The position numbers and the translations under genes are program-made. Source: Selenomonadales bacterium (lineage in GTDB: Bacteria; Bacillota; Negativicutes; Sporomusales; UBA7701). Taken from it: 64,000 nucleotides of DNA. Positions 7,482 to 15,827 of the stretch are shown here, one piece after another. The stretch lies in contig JAHDOI010000047.1 of assembly GCA_018434945.1 (NCBI GenBank), forward strand, positions 1 through 64,000, in the 5' to 3' direction. Every line of letters begins with the position of its first letter. The stretch's first letter is position 1. Under the pieces are notes generated by a model. That model did no database searches, was not told the origin of the DNA, and was given only the letters and a program-made list of their open reading frames with translations.

Positions 7482-8146
7482 AGGAGCACATCCTCCCTTA
7501 CATACTTGCGGGGGCCGCCGTCGCGGGCTTTCGACCAGTCCTTCACCGGAAAGATCTCGCCCAGTGCGGCTTCTCTGCCTTGGCGCTTCAGCTGTCCATA
7601 GATAAGCGTCCAGGCGCACGGGGTGTCCGGGTTGACTTCGCATTTGCCGCCCTGCGAGCCGCCGCACGGACCATTGAGGATGCTCTTCGAACAACGAATG
7701 ATCGGACAGATGCCGCCGGTTTGGGCCAGGATACACTCGCCGCAGAGGGCGCAGCGCTCCTCCCAGATGCCGTGTTCGGTCGTGCCACCGATAAACTTCG
7801 TATTCTGAGCCGGAATGATAACCTTGTCCGGATAGCGCTCAGCCAGATACTGGACGCCCACTCCGCAGGCCAGCGACACTACGCAGTCGGCCGCCTGCAC
7901 TTTTTCCGCAAGCTTGTCGACATACTCTTTGTCGCACTGGCGCTCCAGCGTTTCTGTCGCCGTATCGATGGGTGTGCCATCTTTTTTCCGCAGAATCCGC
8001 AGGCTGGTGGCCAGAATATCCACTTCTTTCTGGCCGCCGGACAAGCATACGGTTACACAGCCCCCACAACCGACAACAAGTACCTTTTGGGCGTCCTTGA
8101 TATTTTCCGCTATCTCGGTCAATGGCTTTTGTTCGGCGACGATCAT
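7478..8146 (-). CDS. metV: MetV, iron-sulfur partner of methylene-THF reductase
   Basis: The 222-residue C-terminal-type MetV protein that forms the electron-input subunit of acetogen MTHFR. It shows a Cys-rich beginning (VVGCGGCVTVCLSGGQ) and CALCGECILAQTGGICPI, followed by CSKSILNGPCGG and C-rich KCEVNPDTPCAW, which supply iron-sulfur and zinc ligands. It starts at ATG 8146, which overlaps the mvhD stop (8143-8146) and is coupled to metF at its own end by ATGA. The tight coupling of hdrA, mvhD, metV and metF argues for a stoichiometric complex. Confidence 0.92.
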   Translation of the reverse strand: MIVAEQKPLTEIAENIKDAQKVLVVGCGGCVTVCLSGGQKEVDILATSLRILRKKDGTPIDTATETLERQCDKEYVDKLAEKVQAADCVVSLACGVGVQYLAERYPDKVIIPAQNTKFIGGTTEHGIWEERCALCGECILAQTGGICPIIRCSKSILNGPCGGSQGGKCEVNPDTPCAWTLIYGQLKRQGREAALGEIFPVKDWSKARDGGPRKYVREDVLL

Positions 8147-8589
8147 GCATCTTCACCATCTTTCTCTGTCTGGCTATGAGCCTTGTTCAAAGGGCTCGGC
8201 CCCAGCGCCCGGATGCGCTCGGTCATCTCGTTGGCGATTTCCGCGAACCGCGGCCCCATCGCGCTCGACAAGTTAAACATTTCCAGCCGGTCGCCGCCAA
8301 TGCCCAGTTCGTCGAGGAGTTTTTTGACATATTCCACCCGCTTGCGGGCTCTGATATTGCCTTTGAGGTAATGGCAGTCGCCCTCCATGCAGCCGGCGAC
8401 ATAGACGCCGTCCGCCCCTTCCTCGAAGGCGGTGAGCAGCATGTTATGCTCGATCTTGCCTGAGCAAGGAAGCTCGATCATCCGGATGCTGGCCGGATAC
8501 TGCAGGCGCATGGAGCCGGCCAGATCGGCCGCCGAGTATGCGCAATAGTAGCAGCAGAAAGCGATTATCCTCGGCTCGAAAGTACTCAC
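8143..8589 (-). CDS. mvhD: MvhD-type electron-transfer subunit
   Basis: A 148-residue MvhD/FlpD-family protein that carries a [2Fe-2S] cluster and links HdrA to an electron donor or acceptor. Cysteines at IIAFCCYYCAYSAADLAG, ELPCSGKIEH and VAGCMEGDCHYLKGN match the family. The start is GTG 8589, which overlaps the hdrA stop (GTGA). In Hdr complexes MvhD contacts the C-terminal HdrA half; here it precedes metV, so it probably bridges the Hdr module and MetFV. Confidence 0.93.
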   Translation of the reverse strand: MSTFEPRIIAFCCYYCAYSAADLAGSMRLQYPASIRMIELPCSGKIEHNMLLTAFEEGADGVYVAGCMEGDCHYLKGNIRARKRVEYVKKLLDELGIGGDRLEMFNLSSAMGPRFAEIANEMTERIRALGPSPLNKAHSQTEKDGEDA

Positions 8590-11500
8590 AACGACACCTC
8601 CTTGAACAGCCCGCGAATCTTGTCAAGCACCTGGTGGTCTTTGTAGTGTTGAAGCTGGATCGCTTTGTTCGGGCATTCGCCGGCGCAGCTGCCGCAGCCA
8701 TGGCACTGGACAGGCTCGATGTATGCCTTCCAGGAGGCGTCGATGCGGGGCACGCTGTAAGGGCAGATGCGGACACAGGTCAGGCAGGCGGCGCATTTGT
8801 CCTGCTCGACGGTGGCGACCACCCCGCCGGCCATCAGGTTGTCCCGGGAAAGGATGGTGGCTGCGCGGGCGACCGCGCCCTGAGCCTGGCAGATAGATTC
8901 GTCGACCGATTTTGGCGAATGGGCGCCGCCGCAAAGATAGATGCCCTGGGTGGGGAAGTCGATCGGCCCCAGCTTGGCGTGGGTTTCCACGAAGAAGCCT
9001 TCTTCGTTGACCGGCACCTTGAGGAGCATGCCGAGCGCCCGTGACGTATCCGAAGGGACGGTGCCCGGAGCCAGCACTACCAGATCGGGATTTACGGTAA
9101 TAATGGTTTTAAGGCTTTGCTCATAGATGTCGCAGCGGAGGCTGTCGCCGTCCCTGGTAACGACCGGCTTGCGGTCGGGTGTGTAAAGGATGAAGTTGAT
9201 GCCTTTGGCGCGCGCTTCCTTATAGAGTTTCTCCGCGAAACCGTAGGTGCGAATGTCCCGGTAAAGGATGAAGATGTCGGTGCCTGGCTGCCGCTCTTTG
9301 AGGGCGATGGCATTCTTCAGGGCCTGACCGCAACAGGTGCGGCTGCAGTAATTGAGCTCGTCGTTGCGGGAGCCGGCGCACTGGATCATGACAATTTGCC
9401 TGGCGGCCAGCGGCTGACCGGCAGCCACCATCTTTTCGAAGGCGGTGGTGGTAACGACCCTGGAATCTTCGCCGCACAAATAGCCTGTCGGCAGTCGTTC
9501 CTGGACGCCGGTGGCGACGATTACCGCGCCATGATCGATACTGGTTTCCGCCCCGGTTCGCCGGGCGCGGATTGTTGTCACGAAATGTCCGGCATGACCG
9601 GAGAAGCCCACTACCTCGCTGCCGGTAAAGACCTTGACCAACGGGTGACTCTCTGCGTCGGCGATTAGCTGGCGCAGGCGGGACTGGACGTCGTTGCCAT
9701 CAAAGTCCCGATACACTTCGCGGGCGTGGCCGCCCAGCTCGGCTTCCTTCTCCACGATGTAGGCGGCGAAGCCCTGGCGGGCCGCAGACAGCGCGGCAGT
9801 CATCCCGGCGACGCCGCCGCCGATGACCAAAAGCGAGTTGATAACCGGGACGGAATGCAGGTGAAGCGCCTCGTGGCGCCTAACCTTGGCCACCGCCATC
9901 CGGACGAGGTCTTTGGCCTTTTCGGTGGCGTTCGCCGGTTCGCCGCGGTGGACCCACGAGCACTGGTCGCGGATATTGGCCATTTCGAAGTAGAACTGGT
10001 TAAGACCGGCCGCCCGCAGCATTTCTCGGAAAAGCGGCTGATGGGTCCTCATGGTGCAGGAGGCTACCACCACGCGATTGAGCTGCTTCTCCCTGATTAT
10101 TTCTTCCATTCGTTTAAGCGTATCCTGAGAGCAGGTGTAAAGATTATCCTGGCAATGGATCACGCCGGGCAGCTTCTGGGCATAGGCGACAACCTCGGGG
10201 ACACTGACAACCGAGGCGATGTTGATGCCGCATTCGCAGACGAATATGCCGATCCGCGGCTCTTCCATACTGACGTCCCGTTCCGGCGGATAGACCTTCT
10301 CCCGTTTCAAGGTGTTGCGGGCGTCGGTCAGCAGTTCGCCGGCCTTGGCGGCAGCGGCACTGGCGCTCACCACCGTTTCGGGGATATCCCGCGGCCCCTG
10401 GAAGGCCCCCGCGACATAAACACCGGCGCGGCTGGTTTCCGTCGGGCTGAACGGGGCGGTGGCGGCAAAGCCGTAGGGGTTGGCCTCGATGCCCGCGGCA
10501 GCCATGAGTTCGGCCACCTGTTGCGGCGGGCGGACCCCGACGGCCAGGACGACGAGGTCGAACTCCTCGTCGACGATTTCCCCGGTCTCGTTTATGTATT
10601 TAAGAAACAGGTTGCCGGTTACCGGGTCTTCCTTGACGGTCGAGATCATGGTCCGCACGTAGCGGACGCCGCCCCGCTGGGCGGCTTCGACGTATTTATC
10701 GAAATTTTTGCCGTAGGAGCGCATATCGAGGTAGAAGATGGTCGGCTCGATGCCGGCGTCATGTTCGCGGGCGATAAGCGCTTCCTTGGTTGAGTACATG
10801 CAGCAAATGGACGAGCAGTATTCGGCTCCCCCGTCGGCGCACTCCCGCGAGCCGACACACTGGATGAAAGCCACCTTGCGAGGGGCGGCCTGGTCCGACG
10901 GGCGCACGACATGCCCGGTCGTCGGCCCGGTCGACGACAACAGCCGCTCGAATTCGAGACTGCTGATAACATTCGGGTAGACGCCGTAGCCGTATTCGCC
11001 CCTTAGGGCGGCGTCGTAGATATCAAAGCCGGGGGCGAGCACTACAGCGCCCACCGGAAGGTCAACCGCCTCGTCGGCGTCTGCATGGCGAATAACCTGT
11101 TTTTTGCACACCTTTTCGCACTGGAGGCATTCGGAACAGATGCCGCAGTTAAGGCACCGGTTAGCCTCCTCTATCGCAACTTCCCTGGTCATGCCCAGCG
11201 CCACTTCCCGATAGTCGGCGGCGCGGTCGGCGGCGGGCGCGAAGCGCTGCGGCCGGCGGGTCGCCGGGCTGACGGGCGTATCTGCCGGTTGGCCGATTTT
11301 TCCCGGTAAGGACTTTTCGCGTCCGGCGTCTAGCGGGCTGGCATTGAGGTATCTATCTATAGATATGGCGGCTTCGTGAGCGCTGGCCACCGCTTCGATC
11401 ACCGAGGCCGGACCGTGGGCGATGTCGCCGCAGGCGAAAATCCGGGCGTCGCCGGTCGCCTTGGTGATGGGGTCGGCGGCGATTATTCCTCTGGCCGTAG

Positions 11501-13019
11501 CCACAGCATCCTGTCCGCGGAGGAAATCAAGGTCGGCTGCCTGGCCGATGGCCATGATGACGGTGTCCGCTTCCAGGAGCAGCGAACACGTTTCGTCGTA
11601 CTGAGGATTGAAGCGCTTCTCGTCATCGAACACCGCCGCGCAGGCTCTGAATTCAACGGCGCTTACCCTGCCGTCGCCGCTGCCGGCGATGCGGCGGGGG
11701 CCCCAGCCGGGGTGAAGAATTACCCCCTCGTCCTCGGCTTCTTCGATCTCCCATACATGGGCCGGCATCTCGTCCCGCGACTCCAGGCAGACGACATGCA
11801 CTTCCTGCCCGCCCTGGCGCTTGGCCGACCGGGCCACGTCCATGGCTACGTTGCCGCCGCCGATAACGACTACCTTTTTGCCAACCCGGGAATCGTTGCC
11901 CAGCTTGATGTCGCGCAGAAACCCGACGCCCGGCAGAACGCCCGCCAGCCCGGCGCCTTCAATGGGCAGGTCGCGGCTTTTCTGGACGCCGGCGGCGACA
12001 AGGATAGCATCGTACTGCGACTTTATTTCATCGAGGGTAATGTCGGTCCCGACCCTGGTGTTGACGCGCACCTCGATACCATGCCTCAGCAGGTTATCGA
12101 TTTCCCGCTGGACGATTTCCGCCGGCAGCCGGTATTGGGGAATGCCGTATTTCAACCAGCCGCCCGGACTGGGTAACGCTTCGAAGATGGTGACGCGGTA
12201 GCCTTTGGCGACAAGGTCATAAGCGGCCGTCAGGCCCGCCGGACCGCCGCCGATAATGGCTACTCTCTCTTTGCGGGTCGGGGCGAGAGGCGGGTTTTCG
12301 GCTTTTGTAAGATCGTCCCAGCCATAGTCGGCCGCCGCCCGTTTGATGGCGGCGATAGCCAGCGGCTCGTCGATCTCCCGGCGGTTGCACTCCGTTTCGC
12401 AGGGATGATGGCAGATGCGGCCGCAGATACCGGCAAAGGGCAGGCGACGGTGGATAACCTCCAGCGCCTCGGCAAATTTCCCCTGCGAAACCAAGGCGAC
12501 ATAGCCCTGGACGTTGGTGCCGGCCGGGCAAGTCTGGCGGCACGGCGGGGTCCCGCGCTTGTCGATCATGTACCGGTTAGGCACCGACTGCGGGAATAGT
12601 TTGTATATCGCTTTCCGGGTGCCCATCCCCTGGTTGAAGCTGTCCTTGACTTTTACCGGGCAGGCGTCGGCGCAGTCGCCGCAGGCCGTGCATTCGTCGA
12701 TATCGACGTACCTGGCGTTTTTACGCACGCGGGCGGTGAACCGGCCCGCCTCTCCCTCAAGGCCGTACATTTGTGAGTTGGTATGGATAATGATATTGGG
12801 GTGGTTCAGGCAGTCGCTCATCTTGGGCCCAAGCAGGCACATCGAGCATTCGTTCGTCGGGAAGGTTTTGTCGAGCTGGGCCATCTTCCCGCCGATGGAT
12901 GGTTCGTCGGTAACCATGTGAACAAGATAGCCGCCGCCCGCAAGGTCGAGAGCCGCTTGCATGCCGGCGATGCCGCCGCCAAGAACGAGGACGGAGCCTG
13001 TCGCATCGGTGTTTGCCAT
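8586..13019 (-). CDS. hdrA: Giant HdrA: split HdrA, embedded NfnB/GltD module, second complete HdrA
   Basis: A 1477-residue flavo-iron-sulfur protein, versus about 650 for a simple HdrA. Order: HdrA N-terminal FAD fold with GGGIAG (14-19) and NECSMC (57-61); 4Fe-4S CTACGDCADACP (110-121); a GltD/NfnB-like module about 155-560, with helical Fe-S Cys (CRQTCPAG, CGRICHHPCETEC), FAD fold GGGPAG (258-263), second Rossmann GGGNVAMD (387-394) and the FACGD motif; CLNCGICSECLQCEKVC (622-638); the rest of the first HdrA (about 640-905); then a complete HdrA from about 920 (FVCECGINIA, SCTMRTHQPLF, CSWVH, GGGVAG) ending in two 4Fe-4S motifs (CAACLTCVRICP, CHGCGSCAGECP). ATG 13019 has a GGGGAG SD. Likely the electron hub of the MetFV-HdrABC-MvhD complex, with an extra NAD(P)H/flavin site. 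Confidence 0.93.
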   Translation of the reverse strand: MANTDATGSVLVLGGGIAGMQAALDLAGGGYLVHMVTDEPSIGGKMAQLDKTFPTNECSMCLLGPKMSDCLNHPNIIIHTNSQMYGLEGEAGRFTARVRKNARYVDIDECTACGDCADACPVKVKDSFNQGMGTRKAIYKLFPQSVPNRYMIDKRGTPPCRQTCPAGTNVQGYVALVSQGKFAEALEVIHRRLPFAGICGRICHHPCETECNRREIDEPLAIAAIKRAAADYGWDDLTKAENPPLAPTRKERVAIIGGGPAGLTAAYDLVAKGYRVTIFEALPSPGGWLKYGIPQYRLPAEIVQREIDNLLRHGIEVRVNTRVGTDITLDEIKSQYDAILVAAGVQKSRDLPIEGAGLAGVLPGVGFLRDIKLGNDSRVGKKVVVIGGGNVAMDVARSAKRQGGQEVHVVCLESRDEMPAHVWEIEEAEDEGVILHPGWGPRRIAGSGDGRVSAVEFRACAAVFDDEKRFNPQYDETCSLLLEADTVIMAIGQAADLDFLRGQDAVATARGIIAADPITKATGDARIFACGDIAHGPASVIEAVASAHEAAISIDRYLNASPLDAGREKSLPGKIGQPADTPVSPATRRPQRFAPAADRAADYREVALGMTREVAIEEANRCLNCGICSECLQCEKVCKKQVIRHADADEAVDLPVGAVVLAPGFDIYDAALRGEYGYGVYPNVISSLEFERLLSSTGPTTGHVVRPSDQAAPRKVAFIQCVGSRECADGGAEYCSSICCMYSTKEALIAREHDAGIEPTIFYLDMRSYGKNFDKYVEAAQRGGVRYVRTMISTVKEDPVTGNLFLKYINETGEIVDEEFDLVVLAVGVRPPQQVAELMAAAGIEANPYGFAATAPFSPTETSRAGVYVAGAFQGPRDIPETVVSASAAAAKAGELLTDARNTLKREKVYPPERDVSMEEPRIGIFVCECGINIASVVSVPEVVAYAQKLPGVIHCQDNLYTCSQDTLKRMEEIIREKQLNRVVVASCTMRTHQPLFREMLRAAGLNQFYFEMANIRDQCSWVHRGEPANATEKAKDLVRMAVAKVRRHEALHLHSVPVINSLLVIGGGVAGMTAALSAARQGFAAYIVEKEAELGGHAREVYRDFDGNDVQSRLRQLIADAESHPLVKVFTGSEVVGFSGHAGHFVTTIRARRTGAETSIDHGAVIVATGVQERLPTGYLCGEDSRVVTTTAFEKMVAAGQPLAARQIVMIQCAGSRNDELNYCSRTCCGQALKNAIALKERQPGTDIFILYRDIRTYGFAEKLYKEARAKGINFILYTPDRKPVVTRDGDSLRCDIYEQSLKTIITVNPDLVVLAPGTVPSDTSRALGMLLKVPVNEEGFFVETHAKLGPIDFPTQGIYLCGGAHSPKSVDESICQAQGAVARAATILSRDNLMAGGVVATVEQDKCAACLTCVRICPYSVPRIDASWKAYIEPVQCHGCGSCAGECPNKAIQLQHYKDHQVLDKIRGLFKEVSL

Positions 13020-13024
13020 ATGTG

Positions 13025-13891
13025 TCACTCCCCTTTCGCCAGCGCCGCAAGCACCGGAGCGGGATCGATGATATGCTTTTGCAGCCACCGACCTGACGCG
13101 TCGGCGCCGAACGCCACACCCATAAGTTCGGTGAAATAGAATATGGGCATAGGCCGGGCTATCTGGTTCTGGCGTGTGTCGAGGTTGACCTGGCATAAAG
13201 GACACGCGGAAACGATGGCCTGCGCGCCGGCCCTCTCAGCTTCTGTGACCAGCTTGGCAACCAGGGTAGCCACCGCGGCGGTCTGCGAAAGCGCCAAAGC
13301 GCCGCCGCAGCAGTCGGTCTTATACGACCAGCTTTTTACTTCGGCGCCGAGAGCTGTGAGTATTTTATCCATAGTCGTGGGGCGTTCGGGATTGTCGAAG
13401 GCCACGACGTTTTTCGGCCTGGTCAATAAACAGCCGTAATAGGTTACCAGCCGCAACCCCATGAGCGGTCGAACGACTTTTGCGCTTATTTCCCGCAGCA
13501 TTTCCCAGCTGCCCAGTACCTCTAAGGGATGCCGGACCTGGATGGTTGCCCCGTACTTCGCTCCCATGATTTCTTCCAGGTCGGCGTTAATTGTCATGGC
13601 CTGGCCGTCCCGCCCGCGAACGGCGTGGTCGGCGGTTTTGAGCGTGTTGTAACAGGCGGCGCATGGCGCCATGACATCGTGGCCGGCCTGCTCCGCCAGG
13701 ATGAGGTTGCGCATCGGCAGGGCCACAGCCAGAAAGTGGTTGGTCGCATGGGCGCACGAGGCTCCGCAGCAGTTCCAGTCGTTTAGCTCGGCCAGTTCCA
13801 CGCCGAGCGTTCTGCACACAAAACAAGTGGAGTCGTCATACCCGGCGGCGGTCGAATGGAGGGAGCAGCCGGGGTAATAAGTCAATTTCAT
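13025..13891 (-). CDS. hdrB: Heterodisulfide reductase-like subunit B
   Basis: A 288-residue HdrB with two CCG domains. These bind the pair of non-cubane [4Fe-4S] clusters that act as the catalytic site in HdrB proteins. Visible motifs: YYPGCSLHSTA at the N terminus, NDWNCCGASCAH and APCAACYNTL in the first repeat, then YYGCLL, KTDCCGGA and SACPLCQVNLD in the second. Coupled to hdrC by ATGA (13888-13891), with only 5 bases to hdrA. In an acetogen lacking coenzyme M/B it is unlikely to reduce a methanogenic heterodisulfide; it serves the MetFV complex. Confidence 0.94.
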   Translation of the reverse strand: MKLTYYPGCSLHSTAAGYDDSTCFVCRTLGVELAELNDWNCCGASCAHATNHFLAVALPMRNLILAEQAGHDVMAPCAACYNTLKTADHAVRGRDGQAMTINADLEEIMGAKYGATIQVRHPLEVLGSWEMLREISAKVVRPLMGLRLVTYYGCLLTRPKNVVAFDNPERPTTMDKILTALGAEVKSWSYKTDCCGGALALSQTAAVATLVAKLVTEAERAGAQAIVSACPLCQVNLDTRQNQIARPMPIFYFTELMGVAFGADASGRWLQKHIIDPAPVLAALAKGE

Positions 13892-14445
13892 ATGACCGCC
13901 TCCCTGGCTTTACGGAAAATCCGCTTAATTTCCCCTGCCCGCTTGATTCGGTCGGGCAACAGTTTCAGTTTGTTTTTGGCCACAAACTTGAGCCCCAGCG
14001 CAAGGTCCTGGGTGAAGGACGCTGTTTTCAGCTTGAACAGGCCGATGGTTCCCGCTTCATAGGAGCGCCCGAACTGCTCCACCGTGGCCAGGAAAGACTG
14101 ATGAAACGCCGCTGTTCTGGGCTCGCCGGCTTTTTTCCCGCTCGCCAGCGCCATCTCCCGCAGCACGTCGTTGATTTTGGAGATGTCGATGCCGTTGGGA
14201 CACCTGGCCCCGCAGGTCCTGCAACCAATGCAGAGCCAAATGGTGTTACTCCCCAGAACCGCTTCTTTTTCCCCATATTTGATCATCTTCAGCAGGTCAC
14301 AGTTGTATGGTTGCATGGCAAAGCTCATCGGGCAGCCGCCGGCGCACTTCTTGCACTGGTAACACAGACTGACCGGTTGCCCCGACCTGGCTTCAATTTC
14401 CTCTAAAAACGCAAGGGCTGGGGCTATGTTCGCACCTGTCGCCAT
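13888..14445 (-). CDS. hdrC: Heterodisulfide reductase-like subunit C
   Basis: A 185-residue iron-sulfur protein with two [4Fe-4S] ferredoxin motifs: CYQCKKCAGGCP near residue 28 and CIGCRTCGARCP near residue 72. It relays electrons between HdrA and HdrB. ATG 14445 is preferred over the one five codons upstream because GGAGG lies just before it at the right distance. It is the first Hdr gene after the MFS carrier and overlaps hdrB. Confidence 0.92.
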   Translation of the reverse strand: MATGANIAPALAFLEEIEARSGQPVSLCYQCKKCAGGCPMSFAMQPYNCDLLKMIKYGEKEAVLGSNTIWLCIGCRTCGARCPNGIDISKINDVLREMALASGKKAGEPRTAAFHQSFLATVEQFGRSYEAGTIGLFKLKTASFTQDLALGLKFVAKNKLKLLPDRIKRAGEIKRIFRKAREAVI

Positions 14446-14488
14446 AAAGCCTCCAATCATACCACGCCGCCACTCGATACACCGGTTC

Positions 14489-15814
14489 CTATTCTACTAC
14501 GGCAATTTCCTTCAGCGGCAGCTTGGGCACAAATCTTTTGTTACTCAGGATAAAGGTGATAAACAGACCGGCCAGCAGCAGGACTGAAGCGGTTACGAAC
14601 GTATACTGGGCCGCCTGGCCGGCATAATTATCTTTCAGGAACGCCACGATCTGGGGACCGACGATCCCGGCCAAACCCCACGCCGTGAGAATGCTGCCGT
14701 ATACGACCGGCATTTGCCTGGGGCCGAAAACGTCGAGCACAAAGGAGGGCATCGAGCCGAAACCGCCCCCGTAGCACAGCAGCACATAGCATACCAAAAC
14801 GCTGAAAAGCAGCGGGGTCTTGATGAATAACAATGCCAGGAAAACGGCGACCTGGCTGCCGATAATGAGGCGGAATGTCTGGACACGCCCGATTTTATCA
14901 GACAGTCCGCCCCAGAAAAAACGGCCCAGCCCGTTAAAAACCGAACTCACGGCAATCAGTGTCGCCCCGGACGCGGCAAGATCGGCTAATACCCTGGGAT
15001 CATTCAGTAACGCCGGCTCGACGGATTCCTTCAAGAGGTCCTGCAGCAGGGGCGACTGGAAGCTGATGAACATGATCCCGGCAATTATATTGAGGAAGAA
15101 TACCGCCCACATCAGGGCAAATTTTCCGGAGAATACACACTCTTTGGCGGTGATGCCGGCCTGAAGCCCCTGCTCTCCGGCCGACACCGCCGCGATTGAG
15201 TAACTTCGCGGCGCGTAGGCCGTGGGCGGGTTAACCAGAAAGTAGCCTGCCGGCAAGGTAACAACAAGCATTATCACGCCGATATACGAAAATACGCGGA
15301 CAAGATTTCCGCCACTAAAGTCCAGGAAAACCGGCGCCAAGACTTTGGCCATAACGAGCGCCCCTAGGCCGAAACCCATTACCACCATCCCGGTGATGAA
15401 GCCTTTCTTATCGGGAAACCACTTGGCGGCGGTAGCTACCGGCGTCACATAGCCAAGGCCCAGGCCAATGCCGCCGACGACGCCGTAACCGAAGTACAGC
15501 AGCGGAAGGCTTTTTACGCTAAGTGCATAAGCGGCCAATAGATAACCGATGCCGTATAAAAGGCCGCCGGACATTGCCAGTTTCCGTGGCCCGAATTTCG
15601 GCAGATTTACGCCCCCCCAGGCAGCCGCCAGACCTAGGAAGAAAATCGCCAGGCTGAAGGCCCATGCGGCCTGCGAATTAGTCCAGTTTCCCGCAGCCAT
15701 CACCGGCTGTTGGAAAAAACTCCAGGCGTAAACCGTCCCCAGGGCCAGCTGCAGCAGCGTCCCCATAACGGCCACCAGCCACCGGTTTGTTCTTTGTTGT
15801 GCTTCAGGTACCAT
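14489..15814 (-). CDS. OFA-family MFS transporter (oxalate/formate antiporter-like)
   Basis: A 441-residue, 12-helix major facilitator. The N terminus (LQLALGTVYAWSFFQQPV) and the glycine-rich helix GFGLGALVMAKVLAPV resemble the oxalate:formate antiporter (OFA) family. It lies between fhs (13 bases away) and hdrC on the same strand, inside the methyl-branch operon, so a C1 or small monocarboxylate substrate such as formate is a fair inference from context. OFA homologues transport many monocarboxylates, so the substrate is unproven. A second OFA-like carrier occurs at 42.8-44.1 kb. Confidence 0.82.
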   Translation of the reverse strand: MVPEAQQRTNRWLVAVMGTLLQLALGTVYAWSFFQQPVMAAGNWTNSQAAWAFSLAIFFLGLAAAWGGVNLPKFGPRKLAMSGGLLYGIGYLLAAYALSVKSLPLLYFGYGVVGGIGLGLGYVTPVATAAKWFPDKKGFITGMVVMGFGLGALVMAKVLAPVFLDFSGGNLVRVFSYIGVIMLVVTLPAGYFLVNPPTAYAPRSYSIAAVSAGEQGLQAGITAKECVFSGKFALMWAVFFLNIIAGIMFISFQSPLLQDLLKESVEPALLNDPRVLADLAASGATLIAVSSVFNGLGRFFWGGLSDKIGRVQTFRLIIGSQVAVFLALLFIKTPLLFSVLVCYVLLCYGGGFGSMPSFVLDVFGPRQMPVVYGSILTAWGLAGIVGPQIVAFLKDNYAGQAAQYTFVTASVLLLAGLFITFILSNKRFVPKLPLKEIAVVE

Positions 15815-15827
15815 ATACAGTCGCCTT

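Noticed and set aside
11376-12176. 266-codon plus-strand frame inside hdrA
   Set aside because: Antisense shadow of a GC-rich gene with strong codon bias; hdrA in the other strand is unmistakable.
8586-13019. hdrA being two adjacent genes joined by an assembly or frame error
   Set aside because: The frame is open through all domain joints, domains are in a sensible nested order, and no internal SD plus start is seen at the HdrA unit boundary near residue 920.
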